Positions 1-9,204 of a stretch of DNA of 64,000 nucleotides are shown one piece after another; positions within the stretch are counted from its first letter, which is position 1, and every line of letters begins with the position of its first letter. The stretch covers positions 248,001 through 312,000 of the forward strand of contig CANNFR010000002.1 in the NCBI GenBank assembly GCA_947503935.1. The letters run 5' to 3'. The position numbers were made by a program, and so were the translations under genes. Source of the DNA: an uncultured Paracoccaceae bacterium (GTDB taxonomy: Bacteria > Pseudomonadota > Alphaproteobacteria > Rhodobacterales > Rhodobacteraceae). The notes below the pieces were generated by a model. That model worked only from the letters and a program-made list of their open reading frames with translations, was not told the origin of the DNA and searched no databases.

Positions 1-193
1 CGACCGCGATGATAGCGAGGCCGAGTTGACCGTGCGTTTCTTGGGCGAGATTACCTCGGCCGTTCGCAACCAGGCCGGCGAAATCATCGACGGCAGCACC
101 AGCGAGATCAAGCGCCAGAAGGATGTTTGGACCTTCGCCCGCAAGATGGGCGCCAATGATCCCAACTGGCAGCTGGTCGCCACGGGCGAATGA
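1..193 (+). CDS. Tim44-like domain protein, C-terminal end (partial)
   Basis: This is the last 63 codons of a gene that begins before the window; the reading frame starts at base 2. The visible piece has the Tim44/TimA C-terminal pattern: an alternating strand (AELTVRFLGEITSAVRN), an acidic turn, then KRQKDVWTFARKMGANDPNW and a short tail. In alphaproteobacteria this family is a membrane-associated protein of unclear role, often next to mltA and an Smr gene as here. Its TGA stop overlaps the mltA ATG by four bases (ATGA), so the two are probably translated together. The family call rests on the C-terminus only. Confidence 0.75.
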   Translation, partial: DRDDSEAELTVRFLGEITSAVRNQAGEIIDGSTSEIKRQKDVWTFARKMGANDPNWQLVATGE

Positions 194-1227
194 GGGTTGC
201 CCTTGCGGGGCTTGTTGCCGCCGGCCTGCTTTTGATGAGCGTGCCGGACCCCGCCAAGGCAGATGTGACCCATCGCATCCTGTCGTTCGAACAATTGCCG
301 GGCTGGGATATCGACGATCATCAGGCCGCGCTTGAGACCTTTCTGGAAACCTGCCCCGACCTGCCCGACCCCGAATGGCAGTCAATCTGCGCCTTGGCCA
401 CGCGGGCGCCGGCGGCAAAGCCGTTCTTCGAATTGCTGTTCCGCCCCGTCTTGGTAGGGGGCGAGGCGACGGCCCTTTTCACCGGATATTTCGAGCCCGA
501 GCTTGATGGCTCGCGCCATCGCAGCGCGCGCTATCGCTATCCGCTTTATCGCATGCCGTCCGAACTGCGCCCGGGCCGCGTCTGGTACAGCCGGGCCGAG
601 ATCGAGACCGGTGGCCATCTTGACGGCCGAGGGCTTGAGATTGCCTGGGTCGATGACCCGGTTGAGCTGTTCTTCCTTCAGATCCAGGGCTCGGGCCGTA
701 TCCGCCTGGCCGAAGGCGGCGTCGTGCGTGTCGGCTATGGCGGCGCGAATGGTCACCCCTATCGCTCGATCGGGGCCGAGCTGATCCGCCGCCGGGTTCT
801 GGCCCCGCATCAGGCCTCGGCCGAGGCGATCCGCAATTGGGTCAGGCGTAACCCGGTCGATGGCGAGAGGCTTTTGCGGCACAACCCCTCCTACGTTTTC
901 TTCCGCGAGGTGCGCGGCGTGCCGCCTGAAAAAGGCCCGCTTGGGGCGATGAACCGGTCGATCACGCCAATGCGGACCATTGCCGTCGATCCTGCCTTTG
1001 TCCCGCTGGGCGCGCCGGTCTGGATCGAAAAGGCGGGCGACGACCCGATCCGTCGTCTGATGATCGCGCAAGATACCGGGTCGGCGATCAAGGGTGCCCA
1101 GCGCGCTGATATCTTCTACGGAACCGGCGACGGCGCGGGCCTTCGGGCGGGGCGTGTGAAAGACCCCGGCCGCATGGTGGTCTTGCTGCCGATCCAGATG
1201 GCCTACGCGTTGGCGCCCGGGGGCTGA
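190..1227 (+). CDS. mltA: Membrane-bound lytic murein transglycosylase A (MltA)
   Basis: 345-residue exported lytic transglycosylase that cleaves the MurNAc-GlcNAc bond of peptidoglycan to give 1,6-anhydroMurNAc ends. An N-terminal hydrophobic signal (LAGLVAAGLLLMSVPDPAKA) is followed by the MltA barrel (FTGYFEPELDGSR, FFLQIQGSGRIRL, RVGYGGANGHPYRSIG) and a C-terminal 3D domain (AQDTGSAIKGAQRADIFYGTG) holding the conserved aspartates. There is no clear lipobox, so it may be periplasmic rather than a lipoprotein as in E. coli. Length fits the family. The start overlaps the upstream stop (ATGA), and the Smr gene follows after 6 nt. Its products could feed the AmgK/MurU recycling genes at 49-51 kb. 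Confidence 0.95.
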   Translation: MRVALAGLVAAGLLLMSVPDPAKADVTHRILSFEQLPGWDIDDHQAALETFLETCPDLPDPEWQSICALATRAPAAKPFFELLFRPVLVGGEATALFTGYFEPELDGSRHRSARYRYPLYRMPSELRPGRVWYSRAEIETGGHLDGRGLEIAWVDDPVELFFLQIQGSGRIRLAEGGVVRVGYGGANGHPYRSIGAELIRRRVLAPHQASAEAIRNWVRRNPVDGERLLRHNPSYVFFREVRGVPPEKGPLGAMNRSITPMRTIAVDPAFVPLGAPVWIEKAGDDPIRRLMIAQDTGSAIKGAQRADIFYGTGDGAGLRAGRVKDPGRMVVLLPIQMAYALAPGG

Positions 1228-1233
1228 CCGGCA

Positions 1234-1830
1234 ATGTCGAAGAAACGGCGCGGGCTAAGGCCCGAGGAAGCGGCGCTTTGGGACCGCGTGGCCAGCACTG
1301 CGCGGCCGATGAACCCCGCCCGCAAACCAGCGTTTTCCCGGCAGGACAGCCCCGATCCCCCGAAAGAGCCCAAATCCATCCCACAGTTTCGCGTCGGCCA
1401 ATCCGCGCCGGATCGCAGAACATCGCATATGTTGCAGCCGGCCCTGACCGACCGTTTGGCCAGCCAAAAAGTGCAGATGGACCGCAAAGCCTTCATGCGG
1501 ATGTCGCGCGGCAAGCTGAAACCCGAAGCCAAGATCGACCTGCATGGCATGACCCTGGCCCAAGCACACCCCGCGCTGACGCGGTTCATCCTGTCGGCGC
1601 AGGCCGATGGCCGCCGCTTGGTTCTGGTGGTTACCGGCAAGGGTCGCGACCGCGACGATGGCGGCCCGATCCCCGCGCCGCGCGGTATCTTGAAACACCA
1701 GGTCCCGATGTGGTTGGCCCAGCCGCCCCTGGTACCGCTGGTATTGCAGATCACCGAAGCGCATCAGCGCCATGGCGGCGGCGGTGCGTATTACGTCTAT
1801 CTGCGACGGCCTATCGGCTCTGGCCGGTAA
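1234..1830 (+). CDS. Smr/MutS2-type domain protein
   Basis: 198-residue cytoplasmic protein with a C-terminal Smr domain, seen as KIDLHGMTLAQAH and LVLVVTGKGRD followed by a Gly-rich end (HQRHGGGGAYYVYLRR). Smr domains are nucleases or nucleic-acid binders; DLHG and TGKG are the family's key motifs. The first 90 residues are basic, Pro-rich and low in recognisable structure, as in other alphaproteobacterial stand-alone Smr proteins. It starts 6 nt after mltA and is likely in that operon. The last 20 bases overlap the end of the convergent lipoprotein gene. The biological role is not established. Confidence 0.9.
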   Translation: MSKKRRGLRPEEAALWDRVASTARPMNPARKPAFSRQDSPDPPKEPKSIPQFRVGQSAPDRRTSHMLQPALTDRLASQKVQMDRKAFMRMSRGKLKPEAKIDLHGMTLAQAHPALTRFILSAQADGRRLVLVVTGKGRDRDDGGPIPAPRGILKHQVPMWLAQPPLVPLVLQITEAHQRHGGGGAYYVYLRRPIGSGR

Positions 1831-2935
1831 CCGGCGACAAGACGATCGCTGTTGTATTCTGCAGCGTCAGAACCGTGCCGGGAAGCAACCCTGCTTGCCC
1901 CGCCTGATCCGTGCTCAATGCATTGTCGATAGCACGGATGTTTCCGAATATTCGCAACAGAACCGGTGATCGCGCCAGCGCGAAATGATTGGCGCCGACC
2001 GTACTGAACGCGCTCACATCCATCACCACAACGCGCAGGTCTGAAATCTCGCTCAGATCGCGGATATTTCCAAGCCGCTCGGTCTGGCCGGTCAACCGCG
2101 CTGATAGTGCAAGCGCCCGGTCGCGCCGCGAGGTGAAGATGACAAACGGATCTGGCAGGTTTCGGATGCTCTCGGCTTGCGACCGAAAAAGCTCAACATC
2201 GATATCCGGCGAAAACAGGATCACCGCGTGCAGCAAATCCCGCGCCGATCCCGAACGTTCGATTTCGATCTGCCGCAAGGTCTCCATCGTCAGAAGAGCG
2301 CCAACGGAATGGGCGACCAGAATGATGCGATCGGCGCCAGCGGCCTTCACCTCTTGCAGAAAGCGCGCCAAACCATCCCGCGCAAACAGGACACTGTCAC
2401 GATCATAGGCATATCGCAGCGCATTTGCGGCCGACGGCCAGGAGTAATGCGCAATAACGCCCGGCGATCCAAGATCATGGCTGATCTGTGCAACACGATA
2501 GATGCCGTCGGCAAAGGTGTTGTTGAACCCGTGCACATAGACAACAACTTCACGCTCACCCGGTGGCTCTGCGCGCAGCGCTTGTGCAAAACGGCGTCGG
2601 AACGTATTGGAATCGCCGAACTGATCTTCTTCGGTGACGACGAAGTGTTTGGCCGGATCCGGTTGTCGATGGCCCGGAAGCTCTATCTGCCCCTGCTGAT
2701 GGATCGGCGGTATCGAGACGCGGTATCGGCCGAAATGGATATCGGTTGAACGCCCTTCCCCTGGTTGCCCGTCCGGCCCAGCAGCGCGGGTAGTTCCGAA
2801 AAACACATCCAACGGTGTGCCGACATCCGCCATATCCGGAACAAGCGTAATCATCGCTCGCGGCGCGCAGGCTGTCAGGCCGGTGCTGGTCAGACCAAGA
2901 AGGGTTGCACGGCGGGTCAGTGTCATGGAGGCCAT
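1811..2935 (-). CDS. DUF900-type alpha/beta hydrolase lipoprotein
   Basis: Exported hydrolase of the DUF900 esterase family. The N-terminus has a twin-arginine-like stretch (LTRRATLLGL) running into a lipobox (LTAC), so a lipid-anchored, possibly Tat-exported protein is likely. The body shows VVVYVHGFNNTFADGIYR (oxyanion region), HYSWPSAANALRYAYDRDS and the nucleophile elbow LVAHSVGALL with Ser in A-H-S-V-G. Substrate is unknown. The start is uncertain: ATGs at 2956, 2935 and 2926 are all in frame, and 2926 would give the shortest 20-residue lipoprotein signal; none has a strong ribosome site. It is convergent with the Smr gene with a 20-nt tail overlap. Confidence 0.85.
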   Translation of the reverse strand: MASMTLTRRATLLGLTSTGLTACAPRAMITLVPDMADVGTPLDVFFGTTRAAGPDGQPGEGRSTDIHFGRYRVSIPPIHQQGQIELPGHRQPDPAKHFVVTEEDQFGDSNTFRRRFAQALRAEPPGEREVVVYVHGFNNTFADGIYRVAQISHDLGSPGVIAHYSWPSAANALRYAYDRDSVLFARDGLARFLQEVKAAGADRIILVAHSVGALLTMETLRQIEIERSGSARDLLHAVILFSPDIDVELFRSQAESIRNLPDPFVIFTSRRDRALALSARLTGQTERLGNIRDLSEISDLRVVVMDVSAFSTVGANHFALARSPVLLRIFGNIRAIDNALSTDQAGQAGLLPGTVLTLQNTTAIVLSPVTGQSR

Positions 2936-2986
2936 CGAAGGTTGTCTGCGCTTCATTACATCACAGGCACTCTGCACGTTGACACT

Positions 2987-4501
2987 CTAATTCACAATTA
3001 GACCGTTCGCATCCTGAGTGGCGGTAATACGCTGGTTTCCTGCAACGTTTGTCCAGGGTGAGGCAGCGCCATCAGGCCAGATGACGCGAATTTCGGCGGC
3101 CTCATTGGGTCCCAGGCCGAAATGAAGGGCGGTCGCCTGCCCTCCGGCATGGCCGCCGCCCACCGTGACCTCTTGCGACTGCACCTTCTGGCCGGTGCGT
3201 ACCTCAACCCAGGCGCCGACCGCGCGGGTATTCGGCGCAGGCTGCCGGAGTTCGATCGCCAGCCAGTTGCCGGTGGCCGGAGTGGCGTTTTGCCAGATTT
3301 CCATCGGCGCCCGCCTGTTCACCACGACCAGGTCCAAAAGCCCGTCATTATTCAGATCCGCCAAGGCCGCCCCGCGCGAGCGGTGGGTCGTCGCGACCCC
3401 GGCCTCGGCGCCGCGTTCCACAAAGCCGCCCCCTGCCTGCTGCATCAACAGATTGTTGGGGTCGTGAATGGCGTTCGACGGCATCTGATCGACATTGCCT
3501 TTAGCGATGAACAGATCCGCCAGACCGTCATTATCCACGTCGCCGAACTGCGCATGCCACCCGGTTGAGGGCCTGCCATCGTCGCCCAGATAGGGGCGCT
3601 GGGCGTAAGTGCCGATCGAGAAAGGCGCGTTCTGGTACCCATCACCTGTGTTGAACTGCAACAACTGGTCGCCCATCGAAGTCAGCATAACCTCGGGCAA
3701 TCCGTCGCCCGTCACATCCTGGCTGGCAATGCCCATCCCCCAGAGGGAGATCTTGGGCCACTCGGTTCGGGGGGCCAGCGGCGACAGGCGCCACATCTCC
3801 TCATGACCGCCACGCACGTAATAATGCCTGTCGTTTGAGATGCGCAGCTCGGGAGTGCTGTGGCGTTGCCAATCGGAAATCAGCATCGACAGCGCGCAAT
3901 ATCCGGGCTCAAGCTTTGTGGGCGCGGCATATTTCACACCATCGGGCCGGTGCAATTCATTCGCGGCGCAGGCCTCGAAAGGGCCCTTGGGGTCGGCGCG
4001 GTCGACGTAATTGCCGATGGCCAATGTCGGAAGGGTTTGCCCCGCCTCCCAGGTTGCAGAGAACGCGGTTGTCCAGGCGTCACCGGTCGCAAAGCCCCAT
4101 TCCTCCGACGCATCATGAAAGCTGCAATCCGGCCCGCCCTTCAGCAGTAGGTTCGGCCCGACGCGCAGAACCGCCAGGTCAAGCCAGCCATCCCCATCGA
4201 TATCCAGCGGATAGGCCCCGGTCACGCCGGTCAGCCCGTTCGGCGCCCCGGCCCGAAACGTGATGTCCGGCTGGCTGTCATTGATGAACAAGCGCGCGGG
4301 GTTTTCGCCACCGGCCACGAACAGATCCGGCTTGTCGTCGCGGTTGCAGTCGAAGACGGCGACGCCCCCGCCGACGAAATGCTCCCACCCGCCGTCATAG
4401 ACATGTGGGTACGGCAATCCATCGCTGCGGTCGACAAAAAGCGGCTCTGCATAGGCGGAATTGACGCAAAAGAGCGTCAGAAGGACAAGCGGCATCCTCA
4501 T
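2987..4501 (-). CDS. Secreted FG-GAP/VCBS repeat protein with ASPIC/UnbV C-terminus (CRTAC1-like)
   Basis: 504-residue secreted protein with a signal peptide (PLVLLTLFCVNSAYA). The body carries FG-GAP/VCBS repeats with Ca-binding Asp/Asn loops (DCNRDDKPDLFVAGG, DIDGDGWLDLAVL, DVTGDGLPEVML, DVDNDGLADLFIA, DLNNDGLLDLVVVN). The end is an ASPIC/UnbV domain (NWLAIELRQPAPNTRAVGAW, IRVIWPDGAASPW). Such proteins are extracellular beta-propellers, probably in binding or adhesion; function is unknown. The chosen ATG at 4501 overlaps the TGA of the upstream ROK regulator (ATGA), so the secreted protein is translationally coupled to the xylose regulator, which is odd. Longer upstream ATGs lie inside the regulator gene. 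Confidence 0.88.
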   Translation of the reverse strand: MRMPLVLLTLFCVNSAYAEPLFVDRSDGLPYPHVYDGGWEHFVGGGVAVFDCNRDDKPDLFVAGGENPARLFINDSQPDITFRAGAPNGLTGVTGAYPLDIDGDGWLDLAVLRVGPNLLLKGGPDCSFHDASEEWGFATGDAWTTAFSATWEAGQTLPTLAIGNYVDRADPKGPFEACAANELHRPDGVKYAAPTKLEPGYCALSMLISDWQRHSTPELRISNDRHYYVRGGHEEMWRLSPLAPRTEWPKISLWGMGIASQDVTGDGLPEVMLTSMGDQLLQFNTGDGYQNAPFSIGTYAQRPYLGDDGRPSTGWHAQFGDVDNDGLADLFIAKGNVDQMPSNAIHDPNNLLMQQAGGGFVERGAEAGVATTHRSRGAALADLNNDGLLDLVVVNRRAPMEIWQNATPATGNWLAIELRQPAPNTRAVGAWVEVRTGQKVQSQEVTVGGGHAGGQATALHFGLGPNEAAEIRVIWPDGAASPWTNVAGNQRITATQDANGLIVN

Positions 4502-5778
4502 GTGGCACCAACCTCGCGCGCAGGACCCAGGGCGGTATCGGTGACAGCAGACAGGGCAAGTGCGGCCGCCCCATGGGCCCAAAGCAGATCGCCCCAGGCA
4601 TGCACCTCGATCTTCGGCGGTGTCCGCCCCGCCGGCAGCATCATCGTTTCCATCTCGGACAGCGTGTCGGCGGCATAGAGGTAATCATACCGCATCCGCT
4701 CGCCCGACAGGATGATCAGGCCTGGGTCGAAAAGGTTGACGACGTTCGCCAACCCGACCGCCAGGTACCGCCCCGCCCGGCGAAAGATCGACCGCGCCGC
4801 AGCATTGCCCGCTTTGGCGTGATCGAAAAGACTCTCCAGCAGAACACTCAGCGGCTGCCCTTCTTTATGCATCAGGTTCAGCGCGGTCGCCGCCTCGCGC
4901 GCCAGGGCGTAATCGGCGACATAAGCCTCAAGACACCCGCGCTGGCCGCAGCGGCAAAGGGCGCCATCCAGCTGCACCTTGGTATGGCCAAGTTCGGTCC
5001 CCAGGCCGCGCGCGCCACGATAGAGACGGTGGTTCAGAACCACGCCCATGCCCACCCCATGCTCGATCGTGACAACGGCGAAATCGGCCAGCTCGCGTCC
5101 CGCGCCGAACCACAGCTCGGCCAGCGCCACAAGGTTTGCGTCGTTATCGATATGAACGGGCAGGCCCAATCGGCGGGTGGCGGCGGCGGCCAGATCAACG
5201 TCGCGATCCCGCAGGATCGGGCACCAAAGAACCCGCCCCGTCGCCGCATCGACGAAACCCGGCACACCAAGGCCGATGGCCGTCAGATCCCCGCGCGAAA
5301 GATCGGCGCGCTTCAGCACCAGATCAAGCAAAGCCTGCGCCGCGTCCAGAAGCGCGGTCAAATCCTGCTCGCCCGGGCGCTGAGGCGTCGTTTCGCTGGC
5401 GATCAGATTGCCAGCGAAATCGACGATGACGGCGGTATGCTCGCGGTCCGACAGCTTGACGCCCGCCACCAGACGGGCCCGCCCCCTGACGCAGAGCGCC
5501 ACGGGCGGCCGCCCTCGGGCGCTATCGCCGTCGCGCTGGCCGACAACCTCCTCAATCAGACCGGCCTCAATCAACTCCGAGGTGATCGACGTGATCGAGG
5601 CGGGGCTGACACCAAGCTCTTTCGCGACTTGCACACGGGGTAAGCGCCCGGCGGCGCGAATACGCTCAAACACCTGTTGGCGCAGGGGGCGCAGGCCCTC
5701 GACATCAGGCTGGATCAGCGGGCCCACGCCTTGCCGGGCCTCCTCGCCCGTCATGTCGGGGCTGTCGATCATCACCAT
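4498..5778 (-). CDS. xylR: ROK-family transcriptional regulator, probable xylose repressor
   Basis: 426-residue DNA-binding regulator with a winged helix-turn-helix (RVQVAKELGVSPASITSITS, residues about 48-67) fused to a ROK sugar-kinase-like domain. It has the ROK cysteine cluster and signature (ELGHTKVQLDGALCRCGQRG) and a phosphate-binding-like loop (VDAATGRVLWCPIL). It is divergent from xylF with a 223-nt shared promoter region, so it most likely senses xylose and represses xylFHGBA; this is inferred from position. The start at 5778 has a GGGAGC ribosome site 8 nt upstream. The downstream secreted FG-GAP gene overlaps its stop. Confidence 0.88.
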   Translation of the reverse strand: MVMIDSPDMTGEEARQGVGPLIQPDVEGLRPLRQQVFERIRAAGRLPRVQVAKELGVSPASITSITSELIEAGLIEEVVGQRDGDSARGRPPVALCVRGRARLVAGVKLSDREHTAVIVDFAGNLIASETTPQRPGEQDLTALLDAAQALLDLVLKRADLSRGDLTAIGLGVPGFVDAATGRVLWCPILRDRDVDLAAAATRRLGLPVHIDNDANLVALAELWFGAGRELADFAVVTIEHGVGMGVVLNHRLYRGARGLGTELGHTKVQLDGALCRCGQRGCLEAYVADYALAREAATALNLMHKEGQPLSVLLESLFDHAKAGNAAARSIFRRAGRYLAVGLANVVNLFDPGLIILSGERMRYDYLYAADTLSEMETMMLPAGRTPPKIEVHAWGDLLWAHGAAALALSAVTDTALGPAREVGAT

Positions 5779-5899
5779 TTATTCAAGCTCCCGAACAAAT
5801 AACATGGAAAACCGCGCCTTGAGCAGCCGCTCTCCGATGAAACTAGCGCCTATGCTCCATGAAACCGCACAAAAATCCGCCTGATCCAGAATGGGAGGA

Positions 5900-5940
5900 A
5901 ATTTTTATTTTGACAACTGAAATTATCATGGGCAATCTTG
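5900..5940 (+). promoter_or_regulatory. AT-rich promoter/operator segment upstream of xylF
   Basis: In the xylR-xylF intergenic region a markedly AT-rich stretch contains a perfect -35 hexamer TTGACA at 5910-5915 with CAATCT at 5933-5938 (17-nt spacer). A TATCAT at 5924-5929 could be an alternative -10. AATTTT and GAAATT flank the region and may be part of a ROK operator. Exact promoter and operator boundaries cannot be fixed from one sequence. Confidence 0.35.
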
Positions 5941-6001
5941 GTCCCGTTACGGCGAATCCGCCGAACTGGCCTGCAAAAGGCCGTGCCATCAGGGAGGATA
6001 T

Positions 6002-7024
6002 ATGATGCGCAACCTCATTTTGGCCGCCGTTGTCGCAACGGCCGGTCTTTCAACTGCCAGCTTTGCCCAGACCGTGGGTGTCAGCTGGTCGAACTTTCAG
6101 GAAGAACGCTGGAAAACCGACGAAGCCGCCATCAAAGGCGCGCTGGATGCGGCCGGCGCCACCTATGTGTCGGCCGACGCGCAATCATCTTCGGCCAAGC
6201 AATTGTCCGACGTGGAAAGCCTGATTGCCCAGGGCGTCGACGCGCTGATCATCCTGGCCCAGGACGCCAGCGCCATCGGCCCGGCCGTGCAGGCCGCCGC
6301 CGATGAAGGCATTCCCGTCATCGCCTATGACCGCCTGATCGAAGACCCCCGCGCTTTCTATCTGACCTTCGACAATGTCGAGGTTGGCCGCATGCAGGCT
6401 CGCGCGGTGCTTGAGGCGGCGCCCTCCGGCAATTACGTGATGATCAAGGGCTCGGCCCAGGACCCGAACGCAGACTTCCTGCGCGGCGGTCAGCAAGAAG
6501 TGCTGCAGGCCGCGATCGATGCGGGTGACATCACCATCGTGGGCGAGGCTTATACCGACGGCTGGCTGCCCGCCAACGCCCAGCGCAATATGGAGCAGAT
6601 CCTGACCGCCAACGACAACAACGTCGATGCGGTTGTTGCCTCGAATGACGGCACTGCCGGTGGCGCCGTGGCCGCCCTGACCGCGCAGGGTATGGAGGGT
6701 ATTCCGGTCTCGGGCCAGGATGGCGACCATGCCGCGCTGAACCGCGTTGCATCCGGCACGCAGACCGTCAGTGTCTGGAAAGACGCGCGCGATCTGGGCC
6801 GCACCGCGGGCGAGATTGCCGTGGCTCTTGCCGGAGGTGCCGCGATGGACGCGGTTGAGAACGCGACGATGTTCGAGACCCCCGGCGGGAACGAGATGAA
6901 CGCCGTCTTCCTGGCACCGGTGCCGGTGACCCGCGATAACCTGACGGCGGTTGTCGATGCAGGTTGGATCACGCAGGAAGCGCTCTGCCAGGGCGTGACC
7001 AACGGCCCCGCGCCCTGCAACTGA
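6002..7024 (+). CDS. xylF: D-xylose ABC transporter substrate-binding protein XylF
   Basis: 340-residue periplasmic sugar-binding protein (Peripla_BP_4 fold) that delivers D-xylose to XylH. A signal peptide ends at TASFAQ. Family-typical segments include GVSWSNFQEERWKTDEAAIK, VDALIILAQDASAIGPAV, PVIAYDRLIED and VVASNDGTAGGAVAAL. Two ATGs lie in tandem at 6002 and 6005; the AGGGAGG ribosome site at 5991-5997 fits the second slightly better. It is the first gene of xylF-H-G-B-A. The conserved Cys pair near the C-terminus (EALCQGVTNGPAPC) may form a disulfide. Confidence 0.95.
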   Translation: MMRNLILAAVVATAGLSTASFAQTVGVSWSNFQEERWKTDEAAIKGALDAAGATYVSADAQSSSAKQLSDVESLIAQGVDALIILAQDASAIGPAVQAAADEGIPVIAYDRLIEDPRAFYLTFDNVEVGRMQARAVLEAAPSGNYVMIKGSAQDPNADFLRGGQQEVLQAAIDAGDITIVGEAYTDGWLPANAQRNMEQILTANDNNVDAVVASNDGTAGGAVAALTAQGMEGIPVSGQDGDHAALNRVASGTQTVSVWKDARDLGRTAGEIAVALAGGAAMDAVENATMFETPGGNEMNAVFLAPVPVTRDNLTAVVDAGWITQEALCQGVTNGPAPCN

Positions 7025-7064
7025 TCTGAAACGGCCCAGACAGGCCCTTTCCACCACCTGAAAA

Positions 7065-7115
7065 GATGCCCCCGCAGACATGTGGGGGCATCCCGGCCCC
7101 GCCACAGGATGTGGC
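7065..7115 (+). promoter_or_regulatory. Stem-loops between xylF and xylH
   Basis: A perfect 9-bp inverted repeat GATGCCCCC (7065-7073) / GGGGGCATC (7084-7092) with a 10-nt loop lies just after xylF. A second small hairpin, GCCACA-GGA-TGTGGC, is at 7101-7115. Neither has a following U-run. By analogy with other binding-protein operons they likely stabilise the upstream mRNA or partly end transcription so that XylF is made in excess over the membrane components. Confidence 0.6.
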
Positions 7116-7138
7116 CCCTTCCCGCGTAAGGAAAGCCG

Positions 7139-8440
7139 ATGACCGACACGGCCCAACAGCATCAACCCGCCGCACCCCAAAAGAAGGGCCTGTTCGAGAC
7201 GCTTGAGATCGACACACGGCTGCTGGGCATGATCGGCGCTTTCGTGGTGATTTGCCTGGTCTTCAACGTCATGACCGACGGCCGCTTCCTGACACCGCGC
7301 AACATCTTCAACCTGACGATCCAGACCGTCTCGGTCGCCATCATGGCGACCGGCATGGTCTTCGTCATCGTCACCCGGCATATCGATTTGTCGGTCGGAT
7401 CGCTTCTGGCCACCTGCTCGGCCGTGATGGCGATGATGCAGACGGCGATCATGCCCGAGCTTTTCGGACTGGGCCTCGGCCATTGGATGAATGCGCCGAT
7501 GGCCATTCTGGCGGGTCTTTTCGTGGGCACCCTTGTCGGTGCGTTCAATGGCTGGCTGGTCGGCTATCAGCTGGTTCCGGCCTTCATCGTCACCCTGGGT
7601 GGTCTGCTGGTCTGGCGCAATGTCGCCTGGTATCTGACGAACGGCCAGACCATCGGCCCGCTGGACGAGACCTTCCAGCTTTTCGGCGGCACGAACGGCA
7701 CCCTGGGCGAGACGACATCCTGGATCATCGGGCTTTTGGCTGTGGCCTTTGCGATCTGGGTGCTGTTTTCCACGCGTCGCAACAAGATCGCGCATGAATT
7801 CCCGGTCAAGCCCTTCTGGGCCGAGATCGCGCTGGGCGGCATCATCGCCGCGGCGATCCTGGGCCTTATCGCGGTTCTGAACGCCTACGAAGTGCCCGCC
7901 CGCCGCCTCCAGCGCGAGTTCGAAGCGCGGGGCGAGGTGATGCCGGACGGCTTCACAACCGGCTACGGTCTGCCGATCTCGGTGCTCTTGCTGATCATCG
8001 TCGCCATCGCGATGACAGTGGTCGCCCGCAAGACGCGGCTGGGCCGCTACATCTTTGCCACCGGCGGCAACCCCGACGCGGCCGAGCTGTCGGGCATCAA
8101 CACGCGGCTTCTGACCGTCAAGGTTTTTGCGCTGATGGGCTTTCTTTGTGCCCTGTCGGCGGTCGTGGCGTCCTCACGGCTGACCTTTCATTCCAACGAT
8201 ATCGGCACGCTGGACGAATTGCGCGTGATCGCCGCGGCGGTCATCGGCGGGACCGCACTATCCGGCGGGATCGGCACCATCTATGGCGCCATCCTGGGTG
8301 CGCTGATCATGCAATCGCTGCAATCGGGTATGGCAATGGTGGGCGTTGACGCGCCGTTGCAAAACATGATCGTCGGCGCGGTGCTGGTCTTCGCCGTCTG
8401 GATCGACATTCAATACCGCAAGCGTACGGGGGCCAAGTGA
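7139..8440 (+). CDS. xylH: D-xylose ABC transporter permease XylH
   Basis: 433-residue inner-membrane permease of the BPD_transp_2 (sugar) family. Many hydrophobic segments are evident, starting with [18 protein letters not shown]. The family segment [20 protein letters not shown] and the late EAA-like region [20 protein letters not shown] are present. It passes xylose through the membrane with XylG. The start has AAGGAAA just upstream. Its stop overlaps the xylG start, so translation is coupled. Confidence 0.95.
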   Translation: MTDTAQQHQPAAPQKKGLFETLEIDTRLLGMIGAFVVICLVFNVMTDGRFLTPRNIFNLTIQTVSVAIMATGMVFVIVTRHIDLSVGSLLATCSAVMAMMQTAIMPELFGLGLGHWMNAPMAILAGLFVGTLVGAFNGWLVGYQLVPAFIVTLGGLLVWRNVAWYLTNGQTIGPLDETFQLFGGTNGTLGETTSWIIGLLAVAFAIWVLFSTRRNKIAHEFPVKPFWAEIALGGIIAAAILGLIAVLNAYEVPARRLQREFEARGEVMPDGFTTGYGLPISVLLLIIVAIAMTVVARKTRLGRYIFATGGNPDAAELSGINTRLLTVKVFALMGFLCALSAVVASSRLTFHSNDIGTLDELRVIAAAVIGGTALSGGIGTIYGAILGALIMQSLQSGMAMVGVDAPLQNMIVGAVLVFAVWIDIQYRKRTGAK

Positions 8441-9204
8441 TGGTGGACAGAAGCGGAACCCCTCTGGTCGAACTGCGCGACATCTCGATCGCGTTCGGCG
8501 GGATCAAGGCGGTCGATCATGTGACGGTCGATCTTTTTCCGGGCGAGGTCGTGGGCCTTCTGGGCCATAACGGCGCGGGAAAATCGACGCTGATCAAATG
8601 CCTGTCAGGCGCTTATCGCAAGGATGCGGGTGAGATCATGATCAACGGCCAGAAGGCCGAGATCAATAACCCCCGCGACGCCCGGAAGTACAATATTGAG
8701 ACGATCTACCAGACACTTGCACTGGCCGATAATCTGGATGCATCGGCCAACCTCTTTCTGGGGCGTGAGCTGGTCAGCCCGCTTGGCTTTGTCGATGACG
8801 CCCAGATGGAGGCCGAGACGCGCAAGATCATGGGCCGCCTCAACCCCAACTTCCGCAAATTCAGCGACCCCGTTTCGGCGCTGTCGGGCGGTCAGCGGCA
8901 ATCGGTGGCGATCGCGCGGGCGGTCTACTTCAACGCCAAGATCCTGATCATGGATGAACCCACCGCGGCCCTAGGGCCGCAGGAAACCCAGATGGTCGCC
9001 GAGATCATTGATGAGCTGAAGCGCCAGGGCCTGGGGATCTTCCTGATCGATCACGATGTGCATCAGGTGAAAGAGCTGTGCGACCGGGCCGCCGTGATGA
9101 AGAACGGCCAGCTTGTCGGCATCGTCAAGGTCGATGAGGTGAGCGAGGATGACATCCTGGCCATGATCATCGCGGGCAAGAAACCCGAACATCTGGCGGC
9201 ATGA
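8437..9204 (+). CDS. xylG: D-xylose ABC transporter ATP-binding protein XylG (single domain)
   Basis: 255-residue ABC ATPase with Walker [10 protein letters not shown], signature [14 protein letters not shown], Walker [12 protein letters not shown] and the switch histidine in [10 protein letters not shown]. It powers xylose uptake through XylH. E. coli XylG has two fused ATPase domains (about 510 residues); this protein has one and so should work as a homodimer, a form known in alphaproteobacteria. Start is GTG 8437 or ATG 8440, both overlapping the xylH stop. Its stop overlaps the xylB start. Confidence 0.94.
   Translation: MMVDRSGTPLVELRDISIAFGGIKAVDHVTVDLFPGEVVGLLGHNGAGKSTLIKCLSGAYRKDAGEIMINGQKAEINNPRDARKYNIETIYQTLALADNLDASANLFLGRELVSPLGFVDDAQMEAETRKIMGRLNPNFRKFSDPVSALSGGQRQSVAIARAVYFNAKILIMDEPTAALGPQETQMVAEIIDELKRQGLGIFLIDHDVHQVKELCDRAAVMKNGQLVGIVKVDEVSEDDILAMIIAGKKPEHLAA

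Noticed and set aside
6185-7795. Long minus-strand frame across xylF-xylH
   Set aside because: Shadow of GC-rich codons; it crosses the intergenic hairpin and has no recognisable motif.
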